Source of the DNA: Marasmius tenuissimus
Taxonomy: Eukaryota > Basidiomycota > Agaricomycetes > Agaricales > Marasmiaceae
DNA length: 64,000 nt
Assembly: GCA_029532415.1 (NCBI GenBank)
Contig: JAQOTA010000046.1
Span: 2,046,001 to 2,110,000 of the forward strand
Direction of reading: 5' to 3'
Shown: positions 13,619-26,245 of the stretch, piece after piece
Layout of the letters: every line of letters begins with the position of its first letter
How positions within the stretch are numbered: the first letter of the stretch is position 1
The notes under the pieces: generated by a model
What the model saw: only the letters and a program-made list of their open reading frames with translations
Databases searched by the model: none
What the model was told of the DNA's origin: nothing
Program-made: the position numbers and the translations under genes

Positions 13619-13787
13619 GATGGTGTGAGGCGTGGGGAGAGAAAGAGGATTGATAAGTACTTAGGACTCTCGCCCCGCGCGGCTTACCATTTCAAACTCC
13701 GCGCGACATCGGTCCCCCCTGTCACTTGTGGCACCGACAACCTCACTGAAAAGTGACAGTCCCACAAAAGAGGTGTGCCAATAAAAA

Positions 13788-16700
13788 CTAACAAACTACA
13801 CAATCTTCTTTGAAACTCAAGTTGTACATCGTCTTATCCACCGTCTTTTCGATTTTTTTCCAGTCAGACCGCCGCTGGATAAACTCGTATACATCCTAGA
13901 AGGCGGAGGCATGAGTCAGCTAATATGAACTATCCAAAACATTCAATCCCTACCTCCGGCCTATAGGCTCCTCCATATCTGGTGACGTCTCGCACAATTT
14001 GTGCCAGATCCTTCGCATCTTCCACCACGTATACATGACCCAGCATTTTTAGATGCGAAAAGTCCGCAGCTATCGAGGGTACTTTCAGAGAGGTGATGAA
14101 TGCGTGGTAGGTATTCAGATCCGCGATGACTTGAAAACCGCCATTGAGCGAGATTATTTGTCTTTTGATATGCTTCTGGAGGATTCTAAAGAATGAGTGA
14201 GCAAATGGGGAGTTTGAGGAGCAAGGATGACACACGCACGCAATGAGGCGTATCCCCACTTCTTGGTGGAATACTTCCAAGACTTCTTTACTCGTACTAC
14301 CTTTCAGCAGGTTGCAGTGCATCTCCAAGCATTTGATAGCTTCGGTGCATCCTTGGGTCGGGCCCAAATCCAGAGCGGCTCCTTCAGGAGGATAGTATTC
14401 TCGCGGTTTTGTGAATTTGTTGATGATGTGTTCGACCTGAAACCGATTGCTGAGAAGAGAGTAGTCGGATGATTGAGTGCTCCTACCTGATTCATCAACA
14501 ATTCGGTGCCGGCGTTGAGACCTCCAGCCACACAATCGTCAAGGGCGTTTTCGAAACGTTTTTTCTCTCTGACTACGGCATTGAGAAAGTCCGTCCTGTC
14601 GATATGCGGTGCCTAAAGGGCCTGTCAGGAAATAGCGTAGGGAGCTACACGAGACCGAGCATACCAATTCTTTGTCGAAATACACCTGAACCATGCTTTG
14701 AATAGTATCGCCCACATGGACTAGCTCGAAGAATTGAACTAACGGTGCGACACTTGTCGTATCGTCATGATCTGCAGGTTTGTAGGACGTCATTCTACTC
14801 GTTGCTCTGCAGTAATAGTAAGCATACCAGGAAAACACGTCAGGAACATGAAACCCACTCGGTGAAGCCCTTGTTTACATGCCCTTCGCCCATGGCGTTG
14901 AGCATCAGAATAAAGACTTCCTCAATGGTATCTCTAACTCGGTGCCCATAATGGCCCGGGTATCCAGCAAAGGTCTCCACTCGTTTGAGAGCCTCACGAT
15001 CCGTATGTATCAGCTCAAGCGCGGCATCTAATGAGAGCAACAGATCCATCTGGTCCAAGCCATCGCCATTGACGGAGGTCGCGGCAGTTGAAGGTGCAAG
15101 CGATGGTGTCTTGGAGCCGGCGGTCGTGGTCGTGGTCGTCGAAGATTCCGAGGCGGCGTGTGCCTGTGATTCGTCTTTCTTTTCGTCCTCATCATCGGAC
15201 TCTTCTCCAATTTCAAAGACCATATCCCCGGAGCCACCACGCAAGTAACCATCCTTATCCCTATCGTCGGACACAGCAGTGGATCCTGCACCCCATTTGA
15301 CTGGGTTGAGCATTGCTATTCCTTGGACAGTACCTTCTGTCACCATCTTGCCGCCGCTTACGATGGCACCCCCGACAGCACCAACGGTTCGAGGAACGAT
15401 AGTGACTGGTAGGAGAAGCACATCCGTGAACGAAGCGAGAACGTTCCGCTTCACTTGAGCTGGATTATGGGAAGCCAGAAAACGTCCCTGAGTTTGACCA
15501 GAGGAAGCCGCCGTTTTCGACATTTGCTTGTCAAAGGACTTGCAAATCTTCTCCAGGGCAAGTTTCACGGTCTCGATTTCTTCGTCAAGATATTCATCCA
15601 TATTTTGTTCAAACATCTGGTATCTGTATGGTTGGCATCAGTCTCGTGAATATGCTCTGGCATTCGATCCTCACACGACGTCTTCTGCTCTAGTTCGAGA
15701 AACAATATTGTCCGTGTCCGGCCTTGTTGCAGCGGCTAAGAGGATAGCATCAACCATTCTCCATGCTTCCTTAAAGGTAGCTGCAACCGCTTTCAAGTAG
15801 GTGTCCGTAGATATTTCACGGGCTCGTAGTAGAAGCGAAGAGATGTATTCACTAACCTAGATTCGTTGAATGGTCAGAAAGACGGTCTGGTCGAGCAAAA
15901 CGAAGTACATACCACTTCATTCGCGATCCGCTCAGAAAACGTGACAAGCACTTGCGAAGCAGGAGGAAAAACGCGAACAGCTCTCGATCCGTGTTCAAGA
16001 ATCGCGTCCCGCACCACCTTCATGAATTCATCCATCGCGTCAAAGGCCAGCTGCCCTGATTCGCTTGAGACATAGAGTCAGCCCGTTTGGAACGAAGCAT
16101 ACCAATGACGTTGGAACGCACTTGAAATTATCCATGGGGTTTCCTTTACTCTCATAGAAGATTTCCCGCTTCTCTGCCCAGACCTTGCCCATCTCCCAGC
16201 CTCCGGTAGACGCTGCTTGTGCTGCTGTATGGTCGGACGCCCATACCAGCCAACTCGATTCAGCTGCTTCCCGCATCCCGACCTCGTCCGACTTCCCGTC
16301 GCTCAAGTCGAATGCAGCAAGTAAATTGGCGTCGAATCGATCCATCGCTGAGCGTAATGAGGAATATAAGGAAGACCATTGTCGCACAGGCTTGATTTGG
16401 GGTGACAAGAAGGACGACAAAAGACAAAGCGCGAGAGCCTGCTGTCGTATTGTAACATTAGGTCCCAACGAGGTTTCAAGCGAGGAAAGGATAACATGGG
16501 GGGGTTGATTGAGGAACTTTGTGAGAGGTTTGAGCAGACAATGGGTCCGAATGTACTGGCTTCTGTGACTGTTGCTGGTATTGCTGTTACCATTCAAAAA
16601 AGTTATATCGCTTGACAAGCTCGGTATCTTCGGTGTAGCGCTGGCAGCAGCCAGTGCACCGTCGAACCCGCCAGCACCAATAAAATCCCCCATCTCATCG

Positions 16701-17089
16701 CCGTCTCCTGCAGCCAAATCTCCAGAGGCGAAGTCCCCAAAGTCATCATCGACGGCTATGGTCGGTGGTGCCGCTGCTCTGGAAGCACCAGCTCGTGTCT
16801 TTTTCTGAGCATCGAGCTCATCGAGAATACCTTGCAGTCCGTACTTCTCTACGCTAAGTGCATTCCATCGACTCTCCCATATCTTTTCTGTCCGTGTGAG
16901 CTCGGCAGCTGCGCGACAAGTCAAGCTATAGCTCAGAAAGTCGGGAACAGGTAGATGAAGAAGGATCAAGAGGTGAATGTCGGTTGGGAGCCTGCCTATG
17001 AGTTTTGGTACCTCGGCCGGTTTCGGTGCTGGTATTCCTCGCACAGAGTTGTACAATCGTGTAGGCTGCAAAGTTGCGAATTTATCCAT
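13788..17089 (-). CDS. RCY1: Recyclin-1-like F-box and Sec10-like protein with C-terminal CAAX-type end
   Basis: Recyclin-1 acts in endosome-to-plasma-membrane recycling, pairing an F-box with an exocyst Sec10-like region. The F-box is at about residues 28-75 (GRLPTDIHLLILLHLPVPDF, LTCRAAAELTRTEKIWESRW). An acidic Ala/Gly linker follows, then the long helical Sec10-like region, spread over many exons down to VTRYGGAYRPE and DVYEFIQRRSDW. The middle includes a Thr/Ser low-complexity insert (about 15090-15160). The last exon ends KEDCVVC then TAG. Cys-Val-Val-Cys fits a CAAX box, and the budding yeast protein also carries one. Exon joins in the middle were inferred by continuity of the helical sequence. 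The total is near 900 residues, as expected for the family. Confidence 0.88.
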
Positions 17090-17526
17090 TTCCTTGTCAT
17101 GTCATGAGTAAGTTGATCGGGGAGCAGAAACGAGGGTTATTGGGCTCGTGTAGTGAGCAAGGTGATGGTAGACAGCAAAGAGCGAAGAGGCGCCCGTCGT
17201 TCGAACCTGGGGCAGCATGAAATGTTGAAGGTTTCTTTCGGATGTGCCAGAGCGAATCGGTATGTTTTACAATGCAGAGTTGATTATGATCGTGTACTTC
17301 GTGCTAGATGTTAAATAACCGTGACAGAAATGGATGCGATAAATTACAAGAGTGAAGAAAATGCTCAGTGGATGATGCGGATATGCAATATGTACAGTAA
17401 ATCGTGACCCGGAGGTTGTTGCAATTATGCAGAGAATCGTGTCGGTGAGAGAAGACATAAGTAGAAAACAAGAAACAGGCGCAGCCGATTTCTAAAGGGA
17501 TCGCGAAGGGACCCAGGAGTTGTGGC
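17090..17526. other. Promoter of the recyclin-like gene and 3' flank of the OTU gene
   Basis: About 440 bases between two minus-strand genes. No coding signal seen. Confidence 0.5.
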
Positions 17527-20500
17527 TTATATCTTCAACTCCCGGAAGCCCCTCACATCTACTCGCCCCGCACCATTAGAGAGCCATTCGTCTGAAGGAC
17601 CTGTCTGGGCGTACTTCCCGCCCGGAACCACGATCCTGTTGGCGGACGCAGTGGCACTAGGGCGAGCCTTGGGTAACCCAAGCTTCTTGCGTTCGCGGCG
17701 GGTGAGCGGTCGGTCAGGACTCCCACCTTTCGATTTAGAGGAGGAAGGCAACGGCCTCGTGTGGTTCAAGTTTGGCTGGAGCGTGTCGTCCTCGTCCTCA
17801 TCTTCATCCTCAGGTGAAGTAGATATGGACCCAGACGACAACTTCCTTGCGACCTCTTTTTCTTCCTCCTCTTCTGTATCATGGTCCCCAGCCTCATCAG
17901 CGACATATTCGGGATCGGGGTCACCGTCAGCGTCGGCATCTGGATCCGACATAGACGATACAGGCGCTTTGATGGTGATGTCGCTCGCAGCGAGATCCTC
18001 ATTGCTGAACTCTCCGGATTGAGTCGAGATATCCACCAATCGAGGATCTTGGTCTTCGTTGCTGACACTCCTCCTCGAATTGCTCCGCTTTCCCGCACGG
18101 TCAAGTCTTGACCGTTTGTAGTCTGACTCAGAGCCTGACCCGGGTGATGATGCGGTGCCAGCGAGCGCGGGATCCTGAACTAGTTCTTTACTCAGAGATC
18201 TCGAATGTGAGCGACCCTCGCCCATACCCACGGCCTTTTCTTTCTCGATATCGGACACATCGTCTGAACAACTCTCCTCAAATGAACGTTTCGGAGATCG
18301 CTGCTCCTGCCCGGTGAGGTGAATCAAATGTGAGAGGTGATTCGGCGGGGATGGCGGAAAAGTAGATTGAGATCCCGAGGAAGGCTGTGGTGGGGGCTGA
18401 GGCTGCTGAGCATGAGCGGCTGAGCTGTAGTGTTGTTGGGTAAAGGGGAACGGGTAGCTGCCCTGCATGTGCATGTACGGGTTGGGGTTGGGGTTCGGAG
18501 CGGGAGGCGTGGTCGCGTTTGGTGTGTTGCTCGATGTTGAGAATGAAGTCGCCGTCCGGGAGCCCTGCGATGGGGGCTGAGTGGACGTAGAAGAGGAGGC
18601 AGAAGGGTAGGCGTACCCGTATGGATACCCATATCCAGTTGGGTAACCATACGGGAATTGATGGGCAAGGTGACTGGGTACTGGTCCATTGCCACTGCCC
18701 CCGGACCCGGTGGGACTGGGATATCCATACAAAGTCGGACTGTAAGGCGGATATCCTGCGGCAGCAGCCGCGGCGGCATAGCTATACATAGCGGCCATGT
18801 AAGCTTGCGCCTGCGCCTGTGCTTGTTGCTGAGGTACATTGGCTAGGTTAGGAAGAGAAGTATTTGGATTCGACATATTGAGATTGCCCTGTGAATGTGG
18901 AAGATTTGGGTGGGAGATCGTCATGTTGGCATTGAGATAGGGATTGCCACTGCCTGACGGCATGCCCCTGGAGGCCGTTCCGGCGGGGCTTGTGAGCATT
19001 CCAACGGCGGAAAGTGCGGGGGCAGGTGAGGGTGAATGTGACGTTGGCGGAGAGGTGGCCACGGACAATGCGGCTACAGGCTCTCTGCTAATCGATATGG
19101 AGCTGGGTTTTGTAGGAGACGACATGGCCACGTCCTCGTCAACGACATTGACGTTGGTGGGTTCCTCTTCCGAATCGGATTCGGAAGTCAGTGGCGATGG
19201 CGTGGCATACGAGTCAACGTCGATAATTTCGCTGGAAGCTTTTGAGGACGCCAGGGCCTTCATCGGCGGGATTCGTAACTTGAACCCAGTCTTACCCGAG
19301 GTCGTCGACGACGAAACGGGTTCAGCGGGAGGGAGAACATCGTCGACAGGCTCCGGTTTCACCTGAATCTTCTGAGGACTCTTGCCTTTCGAAGTCTTGG
19401 ACTTCGACTGGGATTCCGCCTCGTCCACATCATCACCTTTAAGGAAGCGATCCATCGAAGGTGGCGCCTTCGACGAGGATTTTGGCTTTGACGAGGCCTT
19501 CTCCTTTGCTTTGGCGGCCTTCCTTTCTTTCTTCTCGCGCTCCTTCTTCTCTCGTTCGCGTTTCCTCGCTTTCGCAGGGGATAAATCTTCCTCTTGTTCG
19601 CCGGGGGGAGATGATCGCGATGTTTGCGAGCTAGCTTGCGAGAAGGGCGAGTTTGAGTCGTGAGAGGAGGACGAGGAGTTGGAGGAGGTCGCAGCTGGAG
19701 TCTCCTCTACATTGGGTATTCCCGTATGAGGTCCACGCAAACTCCTGATCGACGAAAAATGCTCCCAATCGTGGTAACTGGATCCACAACCAGTGTGATA
19801 AAAAGACAAGTACGTAGATCAGGATGCCTGTTCGAGACAGGAGACGAAAAAGAAATGACATACGCCACGTAGATGGTGGGCTCGCTCGTGTGAGGCTCGT
19901 CAACAGCCATCTTGGACTCATCGTCAGTTTCCTCCTCAGTGTCTTCACTGTCGGCTGTGTAATCTTGTTGCCGTTTGGTCTCTTCCTCTTCCTTCTGACG
20001 CTGGAGTTCCCGTCGACGGTGACGTTTCTCCCTGTCATTGAGTGCGGCCTCGCTCTTCGTGGTAGAGCGAGTACGTCTTGGAGGAGAGTCATCTGAAGCG
20101 CTGGCATTAGACTTGGACGACGTCTTTGACGGTGTCTCTGTTGTCGCCTTCTTGTCCTTCGTCGCCGCCTTCTTGGGAGTGGTCGGCTGCGGAGGGTCAT
20201 ACTGAATAACGTAGACCAACCCCGGCTGGATGACCTTGATGTTCCTCTTCGTCATCTGTGCGAATGCTGAGAGTTCCATATGCCCTCCATACACCGCGTT
20301 CTCGCGCATGCCGGCGACATAGGCTTTCAACCCCCCACCCTTGCCTTTCCTCGCTCCCGCATCCCCAAATTCGTCGATATCGACGAAACCTTCATATCTC
20401 TCGGGATTTGCTTCGATAAAATCACATACATCTCGTCTGACCTGGTGGTGTTTAGATGGTGACCCATAGTACTGATCTGACAACGCTCGAAAAAGACAGT

Positions 20501-20722
20501 TCCCGTCACCCAACGTAGGAGCAGCGTATAAGCCTAGAGAACGGAGCTGATTGTTCAGCAATTCCGTGTTGCGCGAAGGGTCAGATGTGAGAAGCTGTCC
20601 AAGAAAACTCAATAACGAAAGTAAAGGTGCAAAACGGAGGAAAAGTATACATTTGCTTTCCCTGTCGATCTAGTTGCTCTTGTTCTATATGATTTCGCTT
20701 GTTGTTTCTTTGCAGACCCCAT
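17527..20722 (-). CDS. OTU-domain cysteine protease with long low-complexity tail
   Basis: This is a predicted deubiquitinase. The OTU core has the Asp-Cys motif TLGDGNCLFRALSDQ and helix QVRRDVCDFIEANPERY. It then runs through GGHMELSAFAQMTKRNIKVI, and after an intron the catalytic His segment YHDWEHFSSIRSLRG. After that come some 700 residues of low complexity: Lys/Glu coiled coil, Ser-rich and acidic stretches, then a Gln-Ala and Tyr-Gly-Pro-rich block (QQQAQAQAQAYMAAMYSYAA, YPYGYAYPSASSSTS). The C-terminus is conserved-looking (RRERKKLGLPKARPS, SNGAGRVDVRGFREL). The start is inferred at the ATG giving MGSAKKQQAKSY; its 72-base exon joins in phase to LLTSDPSRNTELL. Architecture resembles OTUD3-type fungal proteins. 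Partners are unknown. Confidence 0.85.
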
Positions 20723-22165
20723 CTGAAGGGTTCTGCTGGCGTTGGATGGAACTGGGGGAGGGGGGTTCACCGCTCAAATGCCAGGCCTTCTGGGACCGCG
20801 GACCCCGGTTACCCCAGTTGATGATTACATCACGACAAAGCCCAGCCTCAACCTGGCCTTGTTCTCTCTTTGTCTTTCACCAAATCGTTGTTCGTATTTC
20901 TTCTGTGGCTGAGTGGGCAGTAAGTCTCCTGGGCCCTTCATTCTCCGTATCGCGCTACTGTATTGAGTTCATTTCACCTAGTACATGAAACCTGACTTGA
21001 CCATTCGCACGTTGAATGACAGGGCGCCGGCGGTAAGTTGGTACCCGCCAGCATTTGCACCTCCGATTGTCGAGGCCCCGCAGCCCGACACCATTCCAGG
21101 GATTTGTACCGTAGGTCAAGGTTGTATGCTCCCACTACGCGCTCGGACCGGAGGGTTCCTGTGCCAACGAGACACTAGCGAAGTAATGGCACAACTGTGG
21201 CAAGTATGGGGCAACGCGCCAAGTTGAAGTGTGCAATGCCCACTGACATGGTTTGCTTGTGGTTGGTCGACTTCTTTCTTCTCGGCCAGTTCCCGTCTCG
21301 CATCAATAGCTGTGGCTGAAATTGAGCATCGCACCGTACATGTTTTCTCTCTTGCCCAGTTGACTCCAGCGTTCTGGTATCCAGTCATGCTTGGACTGGG
21401 TCGCACATCCCAAGCCACTGGCGACGTAGAGTTGGACCAGGAAGATCTTGTATCTTCTTCTCACCTTTGAATTTGTGAGTCTTTTTCACATCTATTGAAT
21501 CACTCTTGCGAGACTTATCTTAATTTCGGCTTGCTCAGTGTACCGTAATTTCGGTCCTAATTATATTCAGGAAAGCATTGGCTACTAATCGAGGTGCGTT
21601 ACTCGCTACATAGGTTCGGGTATTCGACCCACCCCAGTGACTGATGCATCTTTTTAGTATCCCTGTTGATAACTCCTCAGTCGACCCACCTTTGATGTAC
21701 AGTTTGACTATGAGCAATACCAAAATTGCCTTCATCGTACCGTGTGTGTTGACGATTAGCTTCGAGACCCGTGAATGGCAGGATCTCGTCTTGGAATTCC
21801 GGAAGCGGGATGATTTCGACGGTGGCTAGATTTGCCTATTCCCATCACAGTATTTCTGTTGTCAACGTACCTCATAGCCAAGTGGAGACAGGGCATAACG
21901 GGGAATACATGGCTGCCGCTGGTAGAGACTCCGTGGAGGGACGGTCGGTGCTAAATGTTTCGCCAATGCATTTCGCATCAATCCATCTCAGCGCGCACAT
22001 GAAATACGTCAATCTCATCTCTATTGCCGTCTCATGGACAAGCATGGGCACTCAGGAGATAGGTTCTTCAGAATGTACAGTCGAGTGGACGACACACGAT
22101 ATCAGTGACCCCCTGATCTCTCTTGCTTCTCGATCAACGTCATATGCCTCATACGCACTCAGAGG
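20723..22165. other. Unassigned 1.4 kb between the OTU and GH127-like genes
   Basis: Several frames of 60-160 codons overlap on both strands (for example 21771-22274 +, 21116-21418 -). None shows a domain, signal peptide or consistent splicing. It must contain both promoters. I see no gene I can defend. Confidence 0.45.
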
Positions 22166-22173
22166 TATAAAAA
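22166..22173 (+). promoter_or_regulatory. TATA box of the GH127-like gene
   Basis: TATAAAAA lies 37 bases before the ATG at 22210. The spacing implies a very short 5' leader. Confidence 0.6.
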
Positions 22174-22209
22174 GGACTCTGGATTATTTTTGGTCGATCG
22201 ACTATTACG

Positions 22210-25200
22210 ATGCTGATTCTGCTGTCATTTTTCGGATTGGGGGTTTTGCGCCTTGCATTTGCCCAAACGGTTAATCTTGACCCATCCATCTTCCACACCG
22301 TCACCCGTGAGCTTTTACCAGATTTAATCGCTGATTCAGTCCAGCTGATGCCGACCCAACCCTAGTCGCTCGAGGGAAGGACGCGGGATGCAGCCCTCTC
22401 AAGAGTATGTGGAGCAACAAAGGATGCGATCAAACTGTTCAAGATCTCTGGGTTCGTCGCGTTTGCAGCTTTGTTAACGTGCTTGTCATCTCACCACCTA
22501 CAAGTTCACGGACGACGGTTCTCATAATCAACGCTACCGCTTTGTTCCTGTCTCAGGCACCCCAAATACCTTCAACATTATAACTGGTAAGCCCAATGAT
22601 CAACCAAATGCTCTTGGATGGGTTCTCAACCCTCTTTGAAGGGTGCGCTCAATATCTCAGCTCTCAGGATTGTGGAGGTAAAGCCACAACCGACCTCTAT
22701 ACCAAAGACGATGGTAGCGGCCGTCAAAGGTACGTCTTATCCCCTCGGCTCACTAGTGGACGAAACCAAATGACATTTCGCGCTAGATGGGTGTTAACAC
22801 CTGTGCAGGGTGCCTCAAATACTTACACGATCCGCGTCGCTGGCGGGCGTGATTCCTCTTGCGGAGTTTTTCTTTCGACCGGTGCACGGTGTGAAGACAC
22901 ATACATCGACCTGTTCACCAAGGATGATGGTTCAGGTAAACTAGTGCCTTTCGATTTCGTTTCCATGTTTCACTGATACGGTACCGTAGGTCGTCAGCAG
23001 TGGGTCCTCACTCCCGTCCCAATTCCATCCGGAAGCTCTCTACCATGTATGTCGAGCCAGTCGTTGCTATGTCCCACGAGCGCTCAACTTCTTTCCCAAA
23101 GTGGAAGCGTTCAAGTATAAAGAACTTCCGCTCGGAGCTGTCAAACCAACACCCGAGAGCTGGTTGGCGACTCAACTCAAGGCGCAAGCAGATGGTCTTC
23201 ATGGACACCTTCAGGATTTTTGGGGTCCAGTTCAGAATTCCAAGTGGATAGGTGGCAACGACGATTATAGCGCTTTGAAGTAAGAACCGTGATCCGTCAC
23301 TTGAAATCGAAATCTGTTTGTTCTAACGCGTTCCACGTTGAGTGAGGCGGGCTCGTACTGGTAAGACTCTTTTCCCATTGGTTCAGCTATAGCTTGACGA
23401 CTTTGCAGGCTCAATGGCGTGGTCCCCGCCGCATTTCAGTTGAATGATCAGCGCCTCCTCAGCGCTGTCAACTCTTGGATCGACTACATTATCCAACACC
23501 AAGCTGCGGATGGGTGGCTCGGGCCCACTAGCAGCCCTCGAGTCCTCTGGGGTCGCTACCCAGCCTTGTTAGCCATGATGGTGTGTCCTTCTTTTTCCCG
23601 GTCAAGGAGCTTCGCTTATGAGTCGGGTTGTAGCAATATGCTCAGGCCAATACGACGGCTACGTCTACAATAGTCAACAGCATGCAGAAGTTTTTCATCG
23701 GAATGAACAACATGCTGAAGAACGGTGGTGATGGTTTGGAGGAGTGGGGTATCATGCGATGGTAAGAGTTGTACTCTCGAACGGCTTGGTCGCTTATCCT
23801 CGATGACCGGTGAAAAGGCAAGACGTATCGATTGTGTTGCAGTGGCTCCTCGAGAACCACCCCAACGGTCAAGTGAGTAAATCGAGACTTCCGATTCCGG
23901 CCATTGAGATGAGATTCGGAATCCCTTTCAGGAAGCCGTCTACCTCAACCTATTGAAGTTACTGCGTTACGGAGGGGCCAACTGGGTACGTTTCTTTCGA
24001 GTCTTCTAATTCGTCGGCCGCCCAGACCTTCTACTACAGAAAGGATACTTCGTCGAAGGGACATTCCCGACTAACGCTATCAATCGGATTGACATCAAAG
24101 CTCACGGTGAGATGGGCGATATTATCTCGCTTGCGCCACAAAGTTCTAACCCACTTGACTAGGCGTGAATGTCGCTCAAGCTATCAAGTCTGAAGCGGTG
24201 GCCTACAGGTTCACACACGATTCTACTGACCTTGATTCCATCCGCAAGCGTATAGACCTCATCGAGCGTTTCCATGGAAGTGTGAGCGGAGTCTTGGTCG
24301 CAGACGAACATCTTGGGGGTCTTCATCCTGCTAGGGGCTCTGAACTCGTGAGCCGATTTTTGGGTCATTTAAACCCGGCACATGATTGACTTTCTGCTCC
24401 AGTGTACAGTGGTCGAACAGATGTACAGCTATGAGTATGTGTACTCGGTTCTGGGCGACAACCAATTTGCCGACAAGATCGAGAGGCTCGCGTACAACGG
24501 TAAGTCAATAGACTATTCATGGCCGATTGTGGTGCTCATCTTGAACTAGCGTTGCCTGGGACACTGACGGACGAGATGTGGGCCCACCAGTATCTCCAGC
24601 AGGTGAGTTTTCAAGAAGAGAATAGGACAGGTCTAAATCTTTCCTTAGAGCAATCAACCTTGGGCTAGACATATGGACCCCAGCGTATTCGCCACTGACG
24701 GTGTAAGTACACTCTCTTCTCATAAGGCTGGACATAGTACTGAATTTGATTCGAACAGCCTGGTGGGTGTAACTGGCTGGGAAAACTTTCATGTCAGGCT
24801 GATTGAGACGTTTCGAACTCCAACCAGATTCTAACACGTTTGGCTTGGCCCCCAACTATGTAAGTTTGAGCAAAATGTATACGGGACGTTCATTCTCAAA
24901 TTTCCGATGTAGCCGTGCTGCACCGTCAACCATGGACAAGGCTGGCCTAAGTTCATTGTCAGTCCAATAAGATATACTGACCGGAGCTTCTGAATCTTAC
25001 CTTCCATATAGAGTCATGCCTATATGACGTCCCCGGATGCATCGACTCTCTATCACGTCCTCCTCTCGCCGACGACAGCTTCCATCACCCTGTCTGGAAA
25101 CAACCCAGTCTCTGTCAGTGCACAAACGAACTACCCATTCGGTTCTCAGATTCAGTATGTCACTTCTGTGTCTAAGCCCTTCAATTTCGGCGTACGGGTA

Positions 25201-25790
25201 CCGACTTGGGTGTCTGGCTCAGTCTCCTACACTGTCGATGGCGGCGCCCAGCAAACCGGAGCGGCGAATGCTGCTGGCTACATTATCATCAGTGTCGCCT
25301 CCGGCTCCCATACGATCAGCGTGAATATCCCGATGACAATACAAACCCCCAGTCGGTTCAACGGAGCAAAGTCCGTTATACGGGGTCCGCTAGTGTACTC
25401 TCTGGATGTCTCCTTCAACACGACCGTTCTGAAAACTTATGCGGTGGGTTCAAATCTGCATCCCCCACCAGAAACCCAAGATGACCGTTCGACTAGTTAA
25501 ACTCCAAGGATCTCCGATTCGATCCGACAGCGTCTTGGCAGTACGGAATTGAAACTGCGAGCTTAAAGTACAACGGAGACGCTAGTACCCTCCAGAGCAC
25601 CCCGTGGTCAAGGAGTGGTGCCCCCGTCTCGATCACGGCGAACGGTTGTCTCGTTGACTGGAACGTAGTCACTAACACCGCGGATGGGCCCCCAAGCTCC
25701 CCTGCCAGCTGCAAATCTGCGAAGCAGGAGGTAAGGCTCATTCCCTATGGCGCCGCGAAGTTGCGAATATCGGAAATGCCATCGCTTTAA
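22210..25790 (+). CDS. Secreted GH127-like (DUF1680) glycosidase with N-terminal three-repeat module
   Basis: The protein starts with a signal peptide (MLILLSFFGLGVLRLAFA). An N-terminal module follows with three related units (YRFVPVSG; DLYTKDDGSGRQRWVLTPV; DLFTKDDGSGRQQWVLTPV), suggestive of a beta-trefoil carbohydrate-binding fold. The catalytic part matches the beta-L-arabinofuranosidase-type family: GSYWLNGVVPAAFQL, LLSAVNSWIDYIIQ, GWLGPTSSPRVLWGRYP, FVEGTFPTNAINRID, GVLVADEHLGGLHPARGSEL, CTVVEQMYSYEYVYSVLGD, SNQPWARHMDPS, and LAPNYPCCTVNHGQGWPKF. A C-terminal beta domain ends at LRISEMPSL. It is broken by more than ten short introns. In this family a Glu and a Cys near CCTVN are the catalytic candidates. 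Likely role: release of arabinose or related sugars from plant cell wall material outside the cell. Confidence 0.86.
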
Positions 25791-26245
25791 GTTTGAGCGC
25801 GTGCGCAGGTTCTCCATAATCTTATCTTATCTATCACTACCTCCTTGATTAGATAATCAGCGATTGTAATTAGATAAGAAGATCTATTGTTCTTGCACCG
25901 CCACACCCATCATCTCCTTCCCCTCCCACGAGTTTTCAACTGCTTCTCCCCCGAACTGACTTGCAATTGGTTTGAGAGGGTCAATTTGTCTTGCGATGAC
26001 TCCTTGGGCGATTTATTTAACAATGAAGATAGATAATGGAGTTAAGCAAATGAATAAACTCATTAACGGAACTCGGATCTGAGGACAATAGACAACAAGA
26101 CGGAACAATGGAGGAAGGCCTGCGCCAGCCACAACAATAGCGGACAATGGGATCTATAATAAAAGTCGGCCCTCCGGATATCACAACTTTCTTTCCTCCG
26201 AACTACCATCGTTCTTTTTCCCTCGCTTGAGCTATTCCCACCATC
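25791..26245. other. Upstream region of the pheromone receptor
   Basis: A run of GATAAG/TTATCT motifs lies near 25820-25880 (for example CTTATCTTATCT and TTAGATAAGAAG), with a pyrimidine-rich leader just before the ATG. I looked for a short farnesylated pheromone precursor frame here and found none. Confidence 0.45.

Noticed and set aside
18944..19366. 140-codon plus-strand frame
   Set aside because: It lies antisense to the low-complexity tail of the OTU-domain gene, and its biased composition mirrors that tail.
26010..26140. Possible pheromone precursor before STE3
   Set aside because: No frame ends in a CAAX motif, and start and stop positions do not match the family.
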